A DNA stretch of 64,000 bases from Nitrosospira sp. Is2 (GCF_033095785.1 NZ_CP137134.1:186001-250000), one strand, 5' to 3'. Positions 36,375 through 45,372 are shown, counted from the stretch's first letter. A program made the numbers and translations. Notes: generated from the letters alone by a model not told the origin.

Positions 36375-36404
36375 CCGAGCCTCGGCGGGGAGGCTCGGGT
36401 TTTT
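36375..36404 (+). terminator. Strong intrinsic terminator
   Basis: CCGAGCCTC (36375-36383) pairs perfectly with GAGGCTCGG (36390-36398) around GGCGGG, followed by GTTTTT. It is about 180 bases past the metallopeptidase stop, so it either ends that transcript late or ends an unrecognised small RNA. Confidence 0.75.
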
Positions 36405-36436
36405 CATGAGAAGCCGATTGAAATATGTCGCGGTCT

Positions 36437-37564
36437 TCAGCTGGGAGTGGGAGTGCGGCGCCTGATCAGAAGCGCTAATACCCCAAGACCAGCCAGCATC
36501 ATCGCATATTCCGAGGGCTCCGGAACGGGGGTTAGAACGCCAAACAGACCGTTAGCCTCTGAGTCGGGCCCTGCAGTGAAGTACAGCAGATGGCTGCTTC
36601 CTGCCGATCCATCATTTCCTGGCGAAATGGCCCATAATCCGTCGACCGCAAGCGGGCTATTGTTAGCACCAGTTACTTGCCCAAGAAATGCGTGGGTGGT
36701 GGCGTCATAAACATTGATGTGGCCGTCGCCGAAATTACCCACCAGCAAGTCACCCGCCATGTTACCGAACGAGGATGGCGCAATCGCCATGCCCCATGGC
36801 GCATCCAGTGCCCCCCCGGAAGCCACTCGACCGATAAAGTCGCCACTCAGGCTGAATTTATCGACAAAGCCAGTTCCCGGCCCGGAGACCTCATCCGATT
36901 TGTCCGCGTCCTGTTTAGCATAAGCAACGTAGAGCGAGCCGTCGAGATTCTGAATGTTGAAGGGCGCATATCCCGCAGGGAGAGTGGGATCGCTAAACGA
37001 GCCCGGTAGGGACGGAGCTCCGTTAACGCCCTTATGGACATCGATCGTGCCCGCCCTGAAGTTCGCCGCGTACATATAATCATTACCCCCGACGCTGCCC
37101 AGGGCAACACCCTTGTAAACGTTGGCCGAGGACGCCGGGGCGATAGCTTCAGCCGTGCTGCCCAGCGCTGGCCGCCAGCCGGAAACCGTGCCGTCTTCGC
37201 TCACGAAGAGAAACTGATTACCATTGAATGATGCCGCATTGCTGTTGAAGACCTGGCCTGTCACACTGCCATTGCCGGGAATCGTTACCTTCAGTGGCTG
37301 TTGGGTGGGAACCTGGGTCACCGGGTCCACGCTATATATCACCGATTTTCCAGAACCGTTTCCGGAGATCCAGAATGGGTTAGATGGACCAAATGACATA
37401 CCCCATGCGTTTTTAATATCGGGATCCCCAATTGGCGCTGGGTGCGCCACCAGATCACTGCTAACCAGGTTGGTTTGATTGAAAGGAACAGCCCAGGCAT
37501 GGATGGAGGTAGATAACACCACGCCTGCAGTGAGTGAATACAAACAGTATCGGACTTTTCGCAT
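36437..37564 (-). CDS. TIGR03118-type PEP-CTERM protein
   Basis: A 375-residue exported protein with a signal peptide (cut near HAWAV) and a TIGR03118-like beta-propeller body. Recognisable stretches are NAWGMSFGPSNPFWISGNGSGKSVIY, GVALGSVGGNDYMYAANFRAGTIDVH, and DAPWGMAIAPSSFGNMAGDLLVGNFGDGHINVY. The C-terminus is a PEP-CTERM signal (VPEPSEYAMMLAGLGVLALLIRRR). AGGAAAG 7 nt before ATG 37564 sets the start, so the in-frame 87 codons upstream are not coding. Confidence 0.87.
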   Translation of the reverse strand: MRKVRYCLYSLTAGVVLSTSIHAWAVPFNQTNLVSSDLVAHPAPIGDPDIKNAWGMSFGPSNPFWISGNGSGKSVIYSVDPVTQVPTQQPLKVTIPGNGSVTGQVFNSNAASFNGNQFLFVSEDGTVSGWRPALGSTAEAIAPASSANVYKGVALGSVGGNDYMYAANFRAGTIDVHKGVNGAPSLPGSFSDPTLPAGYAPFNIQNLDGSLYVAYAKQDADKSDEVSGPGTGFVDKFSLSGDFIGRVASGGALDAPWGMAIAPSSFGNMAGDLLVGNFGDGHINVYDATTHAFLGQVTGANNSPLAVDGLWAISPGNDGSAGSSHLLYFTAGPDSEANGLFGVLTPVPEPSEYAMMLAGLGVLALLIRRRTPTPS

Positions 37565-38008
37565 GACAGCTTTCCTCAGATAAGTTGAGCATCTTCGATT
37601 ACACCGTGACCACGCTATGCCGCTTCTAAATCCATTTCTGTTCGGCGCCGCTATTCTGTCCCCCCGTTTCCGTTTCTGAGCCTCTTCTATTTCTTGTAAC
37701 AAAATCATCAACATGGAAGAGGTTGAGTCGGGTGTCACTATTCCTGGCACGACGTGTGTCTCATTCAACATAGCTAATAAGCTGGATTTTTCAAATCTAT
37801 CTTTTAATAATTTATTAATTTTCACGGAATGGGATCAAGAAGCAGAAGGCGCTGAAATAACGGGATCAATACTTCCAGGAAACTTTTCATAGAGCGTATA
37901 GGGGCTGATTTTGGGGGATGCGGAATGAAAAACCGCTCTCGCAGAACACACAGAATCGATGGGGAGCCAGTACTCCGGTTGGACTCACCCCGTCCGTGCT
38001 CTGCTCGC

Positions 38009-38037
38009 TCGACATTAATCTTTACATAGCTTATATT
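38009..38037 (+). promoter_or_regulatory. Sigma-70 promoter of the HTH gene
   Basis: TCGACA (38009-38014), a 17-base spacer and TATATT (38032-38037). The start point would fall near 38044, giving a leader of only about 23 bases and no Shine-Dalgarno site. Confidence 0.6.
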
Positions 38038-38054
38038 AATCGATATCGATTAAT
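38035..38054. promoter_or_regulatory. 20-bp perfect palindrome over promoter (operator candidate)
   Basis: ATTAATCGATATCGATTAAT is a perfect 20-bp palindrome overlapping the -10 box and predicted start of the HTH gene, 12 bases before its ATG. The position is typical of an autorepressor site. Confidence 0.65.
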
Positions 38055-38066
38055 GATTGCTTCGTA

Positions 38067-38303
38067 ATGATCAGCTGCCGCCTTTCCACGATCCTGGGAG
38101 CCAAGCGCCTCAAAGTCTCCGACGTGTGTCGGGCGACAGGTATCGCACGTGCCACTATTGATCGCTATTACTACGACAAGGTGAACAGTTTTGACCGCCA
38201 AGTACTGTCCAAGCTGTGCGATTTTCTTCAAGTCAAACCTGGCGATTTGCTGGTAGTCGTGAAGCAAGGCAAGCTATTCGACGTGGATGCGGACTTTCAG
38301 TAA
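38067..38303 (+). CDS. Small Cro/C1-type HTH regulator
   Basis: A 78-residue DNA-binding protein of the single-domain XRE type (HTH_26/YozG-like). The N-terminus CRLSTILGAKRLKVSDVCRATGIARATIDRYYYDKVNSFD holds the helix-turn-helix; VLSKLCDFLQVKPGDLLVVV closes the domain. It probably represses its own promoter through the overlapping palindrome at 38035-38054. A small ORF follows 101 bases downstream. Such tiny regulators are frequent in mobile or toxin-antitoxin loci, but no toxin is evident. Confidence 0.83.
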   Translation: MISCRLSTILGAKRLKVSDVCRATGIARATIDRYYYDKVNSFDRQVLSKLCDFLQVKPGDLLVVVKQGKLFDVDADFQ

Positions 38304-38404
38304 TGCCCCGCGGTCGCACCTGGCCGTACCATCGCCAAACTATTTTCTGTATACGTATGCCGCGAAAGAAACGTTGGTTGGACGATAATAAAAATGAGAA
38401 AAAA

Positions 38405-38626
38405 ATGACCGAGCGAGAACTTAAACTTCTGCTGAATGCCGGCGCGCTCAAGCGTATCCAGGTGAGCTATGCTGTCATGACAAACGGCTACATGATCGTA
38501 GCCGACGGATATCCGTTGGAAACTTCCCGACGCGAGACTCGCCAATTCAAAACCCTCGATACCGCGGCCAGGTTCCTTTTCAAGATCGGGATCGCGGATT
38601 TCGCGGTTAAACTAAAAACTGGCTGA
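38405..38626 (+). CDS. Small hypothetical protein after HTH gene
   Basis: A 73-residue protein: TERELKLLLNAGALKRIQVSY, a central MIVADGYPLET and RRETRQFKTLDTAARFLFKIGIADFAVKL. The pattern of a GALK..., FKTLDTAARFLFKIG module resembles small plasmid/ICE-associated proteins, without an established function. The start may be ATG 38405 or ATG 38357; neither has a strong ribosome-binding site. It probably shares a transcript with the HTH gene. Confidence 0.6.
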   Translation: MTERELKLLLNAGALKRIQVSYAVMTNGYMIVADGYPLETSRRETRQFKTLDTAARFLFKIGIADFAVKLKTG

Positions 38627-38670
38627 AGCTCGGCGAGCCCTCGCCTCGCGCCCAGCACGAGCACGGCACT

Positions 38671-38702
38671 GCCGGCCTTGATCCACATGTCAGCCGGCTT
38701 TT
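38671..38702 (+). terminator. Likely intrinsic terminator
   Basis: Two GCCGGC arms (38671-38676 and 38693-38698) with a 16-base loop are followed by TTTTG. It lies 45 bases past the small hypothetical gene. Confidence 0.5.
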
Positions 38703-38871
38703 GAGTTTTCGGCGAATTGCTGTATGCGGTGAATTTTACGAGGAATAAGGGGCTGGCAACTTAATGATTTCCGCCGTTCGCGCAATTATCGTCAGCGCGA
38801 CAACGCAACAACGTGAAAGTGAAAGCACGTTAGCCTTCGCTGTAAAATCGTACGGGCTCAGCCTTCAGCAT

Positions 38872-39843
38872 TTATAGTGGTTTAGCAGCGACCACGACAA
38901 AGTCGCTCTTCAATGCCTCGGATTCGATCAGCCCATCCTCGATGTCAAACAGCATCTGGAGTAGGCGCATGGAGTGCGGGTCTTCCTGTCTGAAATTTCC
39001 TGCTATGCCATGCAGAAGAAACTGCAATAGCGAGCCCCCGCAGGGATTGATCGTCTTAATGTCGAAGTAATCGTTCACGACATTCAATATGTCTTGCGAA
39101 CGCACTGCTTCCGAAGGATCGGTGCGCACGACTTCGATTGGGTCAGGCAACGGTACCACGTGCTGAATCTGGCCAAACGAACCACGGGCAAACGACACGC
39201 GATAGCGCTCCGGGATCAGGGCAAAAGCGTGCGTGATCGCGGCGACCTGCGGCGGCCCGAACCCGAAGTGATTAGCGCCGACATATTCATTGAAAAACAG
39301 CCAGCCGGTCGGCTTTAGCGAACGGCGTACCCGTTCGCACACCACTTCCAGTTCGCGAATGTGGTGCAGTGATCCATTGAACCACACGGCATCGTATCGC
39401 CCTGCGGGCAGGTCTGTTTTTTCGACGTCTTCAACGCGGTAATCAATGGATCGTGCACCTATCGCGACGGCTTCCCTTATCGCGGTTTCGATCGCCGCTG
39501 GTGCAATATCAATCCCATCGCAGTGATGAAAGGCGTTGAGCCGGAACAGATCCCTTTCAAGCGCGCCGCTACCGCAACCAATACTCAACATATTGAATAC
39601 CGCGCCATCGCTATTTAGAAAGGTGCCGACACAGTATTCCACCCATGTAGGGTAATCACTTCCGCGGCAGGCCCGTTGGCAAAAGCGTTTCTGGATCTCC
39701 GGTACCGCCAGCCAGTACACTTGCGGCGAGAACGCATCCGAGCCCGCCATATTCTCCGACCAATGGTTCGCGGTAATTTCCTTCGGGTCTTCGTAAGCCG
39801 AAGTGGCGTGCCCGCCCCAACGGTTGAATAATTTCTTGAGCAT
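38872..39843 (-). CDS. SAM-dependent methyltransferase of glycan operon
   Basis: A 323-residue class I methyltransferase. Motif I is MLSIGCGSGALERDLF, then CDGIDIAPAAIETA, DYRVEDVEKTDLPAGRYDAVWFNGSLHHI and the LKPTGWLFFNEYVGANHFGFG segment. The C-terminal ~120 residues are helical and contain a disordered-free GGSLLQFLLHGIAGNF. ATG 39843 shares its A with the upstream stop codon (TGATG), so it is translationally coupled to the glycosyltransferase. It probably methylates a sugar or a lipid-linked saccharide. Confidence 0.85.
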   Translation of the reverse strand: MLKKLFNRWGGHATSAYEDPKEITANHWSENMAGSDAFSPQVYWLAVPEIQKRFCQRACRGSDYPTWVEYCVGTFLNSDGAVFNMLSIGCGSGALERDLFRLNAFHHCDGIDIAPAAIETAIREAVAIGARSIDYRVEDVEKTDLPAGRYDAVWFNGSLHHIRELEVVCERVRRSLKPTGWLFFNEYVGANHFGFGPPQVAAITHAFALIPERYRVSFARGSFGQIQHVVPLPDPIEVVRTDPSEAVRSQDILNVVNDYFDIKTINPCGGSLLQFLLHGIAGNFRQEDPHSMRLLQMLFDIEDGLIESEALKSDFVVVAAKPL

Positions 39844-42041
39844 CAATGGCTCCCGCGTTGCAGGTGCGGCTTCCATGCGCCCCATTTGCTTTCGAAATAG
39901 GCCTGGTTTCTGTCCCACAATTCCTGATATTTGCCGCTGGCAATAAGCTTCTTGAATGACGCTTGGCCATAGTGATGAACGAACGCATCTTCGGCGCACA
40001 CGGTTCTGTACCCCAGATTGTGGGCGCGGCGGCTATAGTCGTCGTCCTCGAACATCCCGACACCAAATTTTTCATCGAGAAAACCGATTTTTTCAAATAC
40101 TTCGCGACGCATCGCTATGCAAAACATGGCCAACATGGATATATCGAAGACATGACCGCGATGTTGCGCCGTATAGCGATCCGAAAAATCCTCCATCTGA
40201 TCCAGGCTTGAATACTCAACCTCAATTTTCGCTTCGTTGCCGACCGAATTCGTAACCGGGCCGACCAGCCCGACATGCGGCAAATCGAGATGACGCAGCA
40301 TGGGCTCGACCCATCCCTTCGGCACTACGGTATCGTTATTGAGCAATACCAGGTAATCTCCCTGGGCCATACGCAACCCCTGGTTATTTGCAGCCGCGAA
40401 TCCGCTGTTTTCGTCATTGAGAACGACCTTTACCGCAGGTTTGCTGCGAGCCAGATAGCGCAAATAGTTGCGCGTGTCATCAACTGACGCATTGTCGATG
40501 ATGATCACTTCGTAGTTTGGATAAGTTGTATTCCGGAAAACACTCTCGACACATCGCTGCGTAAGCTCGAGATTGTTGTAGGTGACGATGATAATCGAAA
40601 CCCCTGGATATACATCGGTTATGGCGCGGAGCGTGTCGTCGAACCGGTTCTTCCAGTCATTTGCGCGGGCAAGCTCTACACGGCTTGTTACGAGCTCAAG
40701 CGCTCGCTCATCTAATCCCAGTTCAATTTTTTCGATGAATTCTTCGGGACTATTGGCAAAATAGACGAATTCTTCATAGACCTTCATTTCTTCCAGCGGC
40801 ACCGACACGACCGGTTTTCCTGCACTCATAAATTCGTAAAACTTGACCGGATCAACCGCGTGGGTAACGTTGTAAACACGGAACGGAATCAGGCAAACGT
40901 CGAAACGATAAAGGTAATGCGGCATCTCGGCATAGGGCTTTCTTCCGATCAAGTGCACGTTGGGCATGGATTCAAGCCCCGCGAGATCGGATACAAAAAT
41001 GTCTCCGACGAGCACGAAATTCCAGTCGCGTCGCCTCATTGCTACATCGGCGAGCAGTTGATAGTCCACCCATTCTGCCAGCGCGCCATAAAATCCGATG
41101 ATCGGTCGATTGATTTCCGGCAGCAGATTATTTGGAACGCAGTGGCGCGTGAAGAATGAAAAGTCCACGCCGTTTCTGATTAGCGAACAAATCGGGTTAT
41201 GCGCAGACCACTTCTTGTTCAACACGGAGGCAGTGACGGTTATCAGATCGGCCTCCGCTACAAGCACCTCCTCCTGCCGTAATAATGCTGTTCCGATATG
41301 CGGAAAATCCACCCAGTCATCCATGCAGTCATATTGGATGCGCCATCCCAAATCCATTCTGAGCCGCAAGACAAGAGGTGTCCAATATGATAGATGAATG
41401 ACGGAGATTGCGGTCTTGATACGAAAGGCCTCAGACATCTTTTCCAGAGATAGCAAGCAGGCGTCGACGTTCTCGTCGCTCATGCCTTCGGTATAAAAAT
41501 CCTGTACCGCATGCCTCGACAGCGCAACCTCAAATATCCCTGGCAAAACCTGGTTGACGCTATAAGCCTGCCTACCCGATGAAACACGGGAGGGGACGAC
41601 GTAAAAAACCCGATAGCCGTGTTCCGCGAACTGACGCATCATTTGTTGCGGCCGCTGGAATCGCGCCGACCATTCGATGTTGGCGAAGCAGATAACGTCG
41701 AATTTGTTATTCACGGCGGCAGCAGGTTTACGACCACGCAGGGGACGCAGAGCAGGCAGGTCGGCGAAAGATCGAACCCACCCGCCCTTTACAGGTGCGT
41801 TGGGTTTACTTTTAACATTTGCGGCGATGCGCTGCTTCCGGTTGCGATCTTTCCACCATCCGATGATGCGGCTTCGATCTTCCGACGTTAGGCCCCATCG
41901 CATCAGGCGCATGAGAAAACGCAAAGGACTCGTGATTCGCCATGACCGGGTATTTTTCAGGAAATCGAGGTGCGCCAGGGCCGCATCTCGCTCAATTACC
42001 GCCGGATCGCACTCGGCTAATGGAGAATTCCGATCAGTCAC
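39843..42041 (-). CDS. Two-domain glycosyltransferase (GT4-like + GT2)
   Basis: A 732-residue cytoplasmic enzyme with a short helical N-terminus containing TRSWRITSPLR. A GT-B/GT4-like half follows (about 110-470: DVICFANIEWSARFQRPQQMM, LIGRKPYAEMPHYL, and the donor-site DVCLIPF..VDPVKFYEFMSAGKPVVS). A GT2 half ends it (about 490-715: VSIIIVTYNNLELTQRCVESV, YEVIIIDNASVDDT, NNDTVVPKGW, EDDDYSRRAHNLGY). It may transfer two sugars in turn. GTG 42041 overlaps the upstream oxygenase by 8 bases, with GGGAG at 6 nt. Confidence 0.87.
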   Translation of the reverse strand: MTDRNSPLAECDPAVIERDAALAHLDFLKNTRSWRITSPLRFLMRLMRWGLTSEDRSRIIGWWKDRNRKQRIAANVKSKPNAPVKGGWVRSFADLPALRPLRGRKPAAAVNNKFDVICFANIEWSARFQRPQQMMRQFAEHGYRVFYVVPSRVSSGRQAYSVNQVLPGIFEVALSRHAVQDFYTEGMSDENVDACLLSLEKMSEAFRIKTAISVIHLSYWTPLVLRLRMDLGWRIQYDCMDDWVDFPHIGTALLRQEEVLVAEADLITVTASVLNKKWSAHNPICSLIRNGVDFSFFTRHCVPNNLLPEINRPIIGFYGALAEWVDYQLLADVAMRRRDWNFVLVGDIFVSDLAGLESMPNVHLIGRKPYAEMPHYLYRFDVCLIPFRVYNVTHAVDPVKFYEFMSAGKPVVSVPLEEMKVYEEFVYFANSPEEFIEKIELGLDERALELVTSRVELARANDWKNRFDDTLRAITDVYPGVSIIIVTYNNLELTQRCVESVFRNTTYPNYEVIIIDNASVDDTRNYLRYLARSKPAVKVVLNDENSGFAAANNQGLRMAQGDYLVLLNNDTVVPKGWVEPMLRHLDLPHVGLVGPVTNSVGNEAKIEVEYSSLDQMEDFSDRYTAQHRGHVFDISMLAMFCIAMRREVFEKIGFLDEKFGVGMFEDDDYSRRAHNLGYRTVCAEDAFVHHYGQASFKKLIASGKYQELWDRNQAYFESKWGAWKPHLQRGSH

Positions 42042-42726
42042 CGGCGCTCCCGTAACTGTGTAATTGGGGAACTTCGTCGGGCGGCCACATCGAACTTATA
42101 GAACTCGTGGGATAGAACGTAACCGTCATGCTGCGCCGCGACTGCTTACAACCATCCCTGACGCGCGTTACTTCGTGCCAGGAATGTTCCGATCGTATGA
42201 AAGCTGCCGAGTTTCCGACAATCGGCAGGACGTGTGCCGCGACATTTGCGGCGTCGGATGAATTCAGGATGGCCAGGCAGCCTCCATCTGCGAGATTCCA
42301 TTCGTCATTGAAATAAAATACATGCGTGGCGATTTTCTCCGGAAGATCACGGTGCGGTCCGAGATGAGCTCCTGGCCCGTAGTGAAAGACATTGACCTCC
42401 ATCTGCCGGGTATTGAGATCAAGTCCAGTCAGTGAGGACATAGCTTCGCGGTAACTATCAGAGAGCAAATCGTGTGCAAGCTCCAGCCATGCTCCGCTTA
42501 GCTGCTCTGGATTCGCGACCGAGTTCGAGCCCATCCCGATCAATGCACGCGCCTCATAAAAATAACTTTTCTCACCGCCGTAAGCCTCGATTGTCTTGAA
42601 GTTATCACAGGGAAAGGACGATGCCAGCGCGGTTGCGTTCGCCGGGGAATAGAGATTTCCTATCTCGGTCCAGGCAAAAGGTTGAACATTTAGCTCTTTT
42701 CTTGAGATTTCAGTGAAATTAATCAT
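42034..42726 (-). CDS. 2OG-Fe(II) oxygenase of glycan operon
   Basis: A 230-residue protein with the prolyl-4-hydroxylase-type iron facial triad: H125-x-D127 (GPHRD) and H184 (SWHEVTRV), with a 2-oxoglutarate-binding Arg in RRSMTV about 12 residues later. It likely hydroxylates a glycan, lipid or peptide part of the product. It overlaps the pyruvyl transferase by 8 bases and the glycosyltransferase by 8 bases. AAGGG lies 6 nt before ATG 42726. Confidence 0.83.
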   Translation of the reverse strand: MINFTEISRKELNVQPFAWTEIGNLYSPANATALASSFPCDNFKTIEAYGGEKSYFYEARALIGMGSNSVANPEQLSGAWLELAHDLLSDSYREAMSSLTGLDLNTRQMEVNVFHYGPGAHLGPHRDLPEKIATHVFYFNDEWNLADGGCLAILNSSDAANVAAHVLPIVGNSAAFIRSEHSWHEVTRVRDGCKQSRRSMTVTFYPTSSISSMWPPDEVPQLHSYGSAGD

Positions 42727-44059
42727 CCAATTCCCTTGTTTTATAAGTGCTTAACCTGCGAACGATATGCCGCAGCGGCGCCGTGATTCTGAATGAACGC
42801 GAACTGTATAACGCCGTGATCTGGGAGTGAGCGAGAAACAGGTCACGCTTGAGTTGATCAACTTGACGCTGATCCGGGACAGACGCAACAGGCTGTACTG
42901 TGCCAGCTTCGAGTAAATTGGGAAGATCCTGCAAAAATCGTCCCAGCATTGGTTGAGTGTGAACTTTCCCCTCTCTGATAATGTTTGCAATGAGATCCCA
43001 ATGTTCATCGAGTTGCGCCAAAGCCTTTAGAGCAGCTGACGAGGGACGGCTTTTTCCAAGCCGTGACAAAAACCACTGCGGTTCATCCTCATTTTCCCGG
43101 GGAAGGGGGAAGATGGTTTCAAACTCCAACAGGGCCGTGTATTTGCCCTCCGAAAGGTTAGCCGAACTGAAGACCGGCACTCCGCACGCAAGCGCTGTGA
43201 TCGCCAGATGGTAGCTGTGACCAACCACGGCTTCCGCGTGACTGATTAACTCTGCAAGTAGAAGTGGCGGTGGCCATGACGGCAGCCGCACAGCATTCGG
43301 AAACCCGCTCTCTATCACGGCCTCGTGATCCCCCAGTACTGGCCCGACAGGGAGGAGCAGGACGCGTAAGCCTTCAAATATTTGCGGATGTTTTTGTACG
43401 AAGCGAATGAAGGGGGCAATGCAATGGATTGCCTGGACAATAATGTAGGGCCCCGTCAATCCCGAAAGCTCCCTCAGAATTTTAAGTTCTGCTGACGACT
43501 GGGGGTTGACCATTCGGGAAATTCCGAACGCGGTATCGGGCACCACCCCTATCTGCGGGTCATTGCAAAAATACGTCAGCGCCTCTTGCGAAGGTTTGTC
43601 ACGCACCCGGATGTGGCGGCTGTTTTGAAGGACCAGCCTCATTAATGGTTCTGCCCATTTGGGGATAATGTTGCAATGCATGCCCGGTGCATTCCAGATC
43701 AGTGGAATGCCGTGCTGCAAGGCAATCAGGGCCGGGGTTAGCCAATACCCGGTGGGGTGATGTATTTCGGGAGTTGGCGGACCATAGGCGGGGGCAACGT
43801 CTTTGTCAAACCGGATAATAAATCCGCCACCGATGAGGACACCGTCCAGGCGCATCGCGAGGTTGGGCAATTGCGCCACCGATGTAACGGTATAGGGCCA
43901 CTCCGGCGTAGATTTAGCGTGATAGGAAAATCGGTGAAGCTTCACCGCGCCCAGCCGCTTCGTCAATTCTGCCTCGGCAACGATAGGAAAGAGCAAATCT
44001 CCGTAGTTCTGGACATCGAAGGTCCCGCATATAGCAATTTCCCACACGTGTTCTTTCAT
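42719..44059 (-). CDS. Polysaccharide pyruvyl transferase family protein
   Basis: A 446-residue protein with the PS_pyruv_trans fold, which transfers pyruvate from phosphoenolpyruvate to sugars as an acidic ketal. Typical elements are ICGTFDVQNYGDLLFPIVAEAEL, DGVLIGGGFIIRFDKD, PLIWNAPGMHCNI, VVPDTAFG and AVVGHSYHLAITALACGVPVFS. The C-terminal 40 residues carry SRSFRITAPLRHIVRRL, matching TRSWRITSPLR in the glycosyltransferase downstream. It is the first gene of the four-gene operon. The catalytic His is probably that in GHSYHL. Confidence 0.85.
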   Translation of the reverse strand: MKEHVWEIAICGTFDVQNYGDLLFPIVAEAELTKRLGAVKLHRFSYHAKSTPEWPYTVTSVAQLPNLAMRLDGVLIGGGFIIRFDKDVAPAYGPPTPEIHHPTGYWLTPALIALQHGIPLIWNAPGMHCNIIPKWAEPLMRLVLQNSRHIRVRDKPSQEALTYFCNDPQIGVVPDTAFGISRMVNPQSSAELKILRELSGLTGPYIIVQAIHCIAPFIRFVQKHPQIFEGLRVLLLPVGPVLGDHEAVIESGFPNAVRLPSWPPPLLLAELISHAEAVVGHSYHLAITALACGVPVFSSANLSEGKYTALLEFETIFPLPRENEDEPQWFLSRLGKSRPSSAALKALAQLDEHWDLIANIIREGKVHTQPMLGRFLQDLPNLLEAGTVQPVASVPDQRQVDQLKRDLFLAHSQITALYSSRSFRITAPLRHIVRRLSTYKTRELDD

Positions 44060-44649
44060 ATGAACCCCTCTTCCAGGTTTTATACGATTGGGATATCTGG
44101 TGAAGGGTTATCATCATCCAGCTTCCTTACTTAATTGGCTTTTCTTACGCCTCAATTACAACGGCTGTCCCTGTCGCACATCTTCGGCGAAACGTCGCCG
44201 TTAATCTGGCCGGGAAAAGACCCCGATGGGCATGGCGTTAACAGGCAGCCTGTCCGGCAATCGCTGAGTGGAAGTTCGTAGGAGGATTACATCACGTGAT
44301 CAGGGATATGAATACTGTAAAACCTTACAGGGAAGAGTGCGTGACGAGCGGAGGATTTTTCGGCACTCGCGACAGGGCACGCCGTCTACTTTGATTCAAT
44401 TGGAAAGATTCAATTTGATGCTGGAGCATGCGGAAGGGCAACGGGTGGTCCTCGCGACACGAACTTGCTGTTCGCCTGCGCGTTATCAGTGATATGTCGG
44501 CTAATGGAGGGGTAGCCATTGGACTGAAGTCCAGTAGTAGCTCCGATTAACGCTTGATATTATTGACGGGTTATTAGATACGCTTGAACTGATCGCGAAC
44601 GAGCCCGGAGCAGCATTGGATTGCATTATTTGAAGATCGACCTTCCATC
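44060..44649. other. Intergenic region between glycan operon and Crp/Fnr gene
   Basis: About 590 bases that must hold divergent promoters. No ORF or strong promoter was recognised. The only repeat noted is TGGACTGAAGTCCA near 44518-44531. Confidence 0.35.
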
Positions 44650-45372
44650 GTGACTCACTTGTTACAGAGCCCAACGCAAAACAAGATTCTCGGGGCTTTA
44701 CCCGATGAAGAATACAGGCGCTTACTACCATTTCTTGAATTGGTCCACCTGCCCCTGGGTTACGTCATCCACGAACGAAGCAGCCGGATAACGCAGCTTT
44801 ATTTTCCTACAACTTTCATCGCTGCGCGCGTCTACGAGCTTAGGTCGGGTATCAGCAGACTCGTTTCCATGACCGGCAATGAAGGAGTGACCGATATGTT
44901 TTTACTGTTCGGCTGGGATGGCACCCCGGCCACCGTGCTGGTACAAAGCGCGGGCTATGGGTACCGTATTAAAGCAAATGCCTTGAAAAGGGAATTTGAG
45001 TCGGGAGGCGCTCTACAGCAGTTGTTGTTACGTTTCAGTCGAACTTTGCTTCTTCAAACGGAGCAGAGCGCGTTAGAAGTCTACCTGACGATTGAGCAAA
45101 GACTATGCTGCTTTTTCCTGATGATTCTGGACCGTTTACCAACTGACTCCATGACGATGACTCATGAGTTCGTAAGCAAGATGCTCGGCGTGCGTCGTGA
45201 GAGTGTGAGCATGGCGGCCCATATGCTACAGGTGGAGGGTGCAATACAATACCGACGGGGACATATCACGGTAGTGAATCGAAAGCTGATGGAAGACCGA
45301 GTACACGAGGGCTACTTAATGCTTAGGGAGGAATATAACAACCTGCTGCCGGCCGACGCTTGTAACCATTAA
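44650..45372 (+). CDS. Crp/Fnr-family transcriptional regulator
   Basis: A 240-residue regulator with an N-terminal cyclic-nucleotide-binding-like beta roll (HLPLGYVIHERSSRITQLYFP, GNEGVTDMFLLFG) and a C-terminal winged helix (HEFVSKMLGVRRESVSMAAHMLQVEGAIQYRRGHITVVNR). This YRRGHITV subtype is common in betaproteobacteria and lacks the Fe-S cysteines of Fnr. The start GTG 44650 is uncertain. It is divergent from the glycan operon and convergent with the hybrid kinase, and could regulate either. Confidence 0.85.
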   Translation: MTHLLQSPTQNKILGALPDEEYRRLLPFLELVHLPLGYVIHERSSRITQLYFPTTFIAARVYELRSGISRLVSMTGNEGVTDMFLLFGWDGTPATVLVQSAGYGYRIKANALKREFESGGALQQLLLRFSRTLLLQTEQSALEVYLTIEQRLCCFFLMILDRLPTDSMTMTHEFVSKMLGVRRESVSMAAHMLQVEGAIQYRRGHITVVNRKLMEDRVHEGYLMLREEYNNLLPADACNH

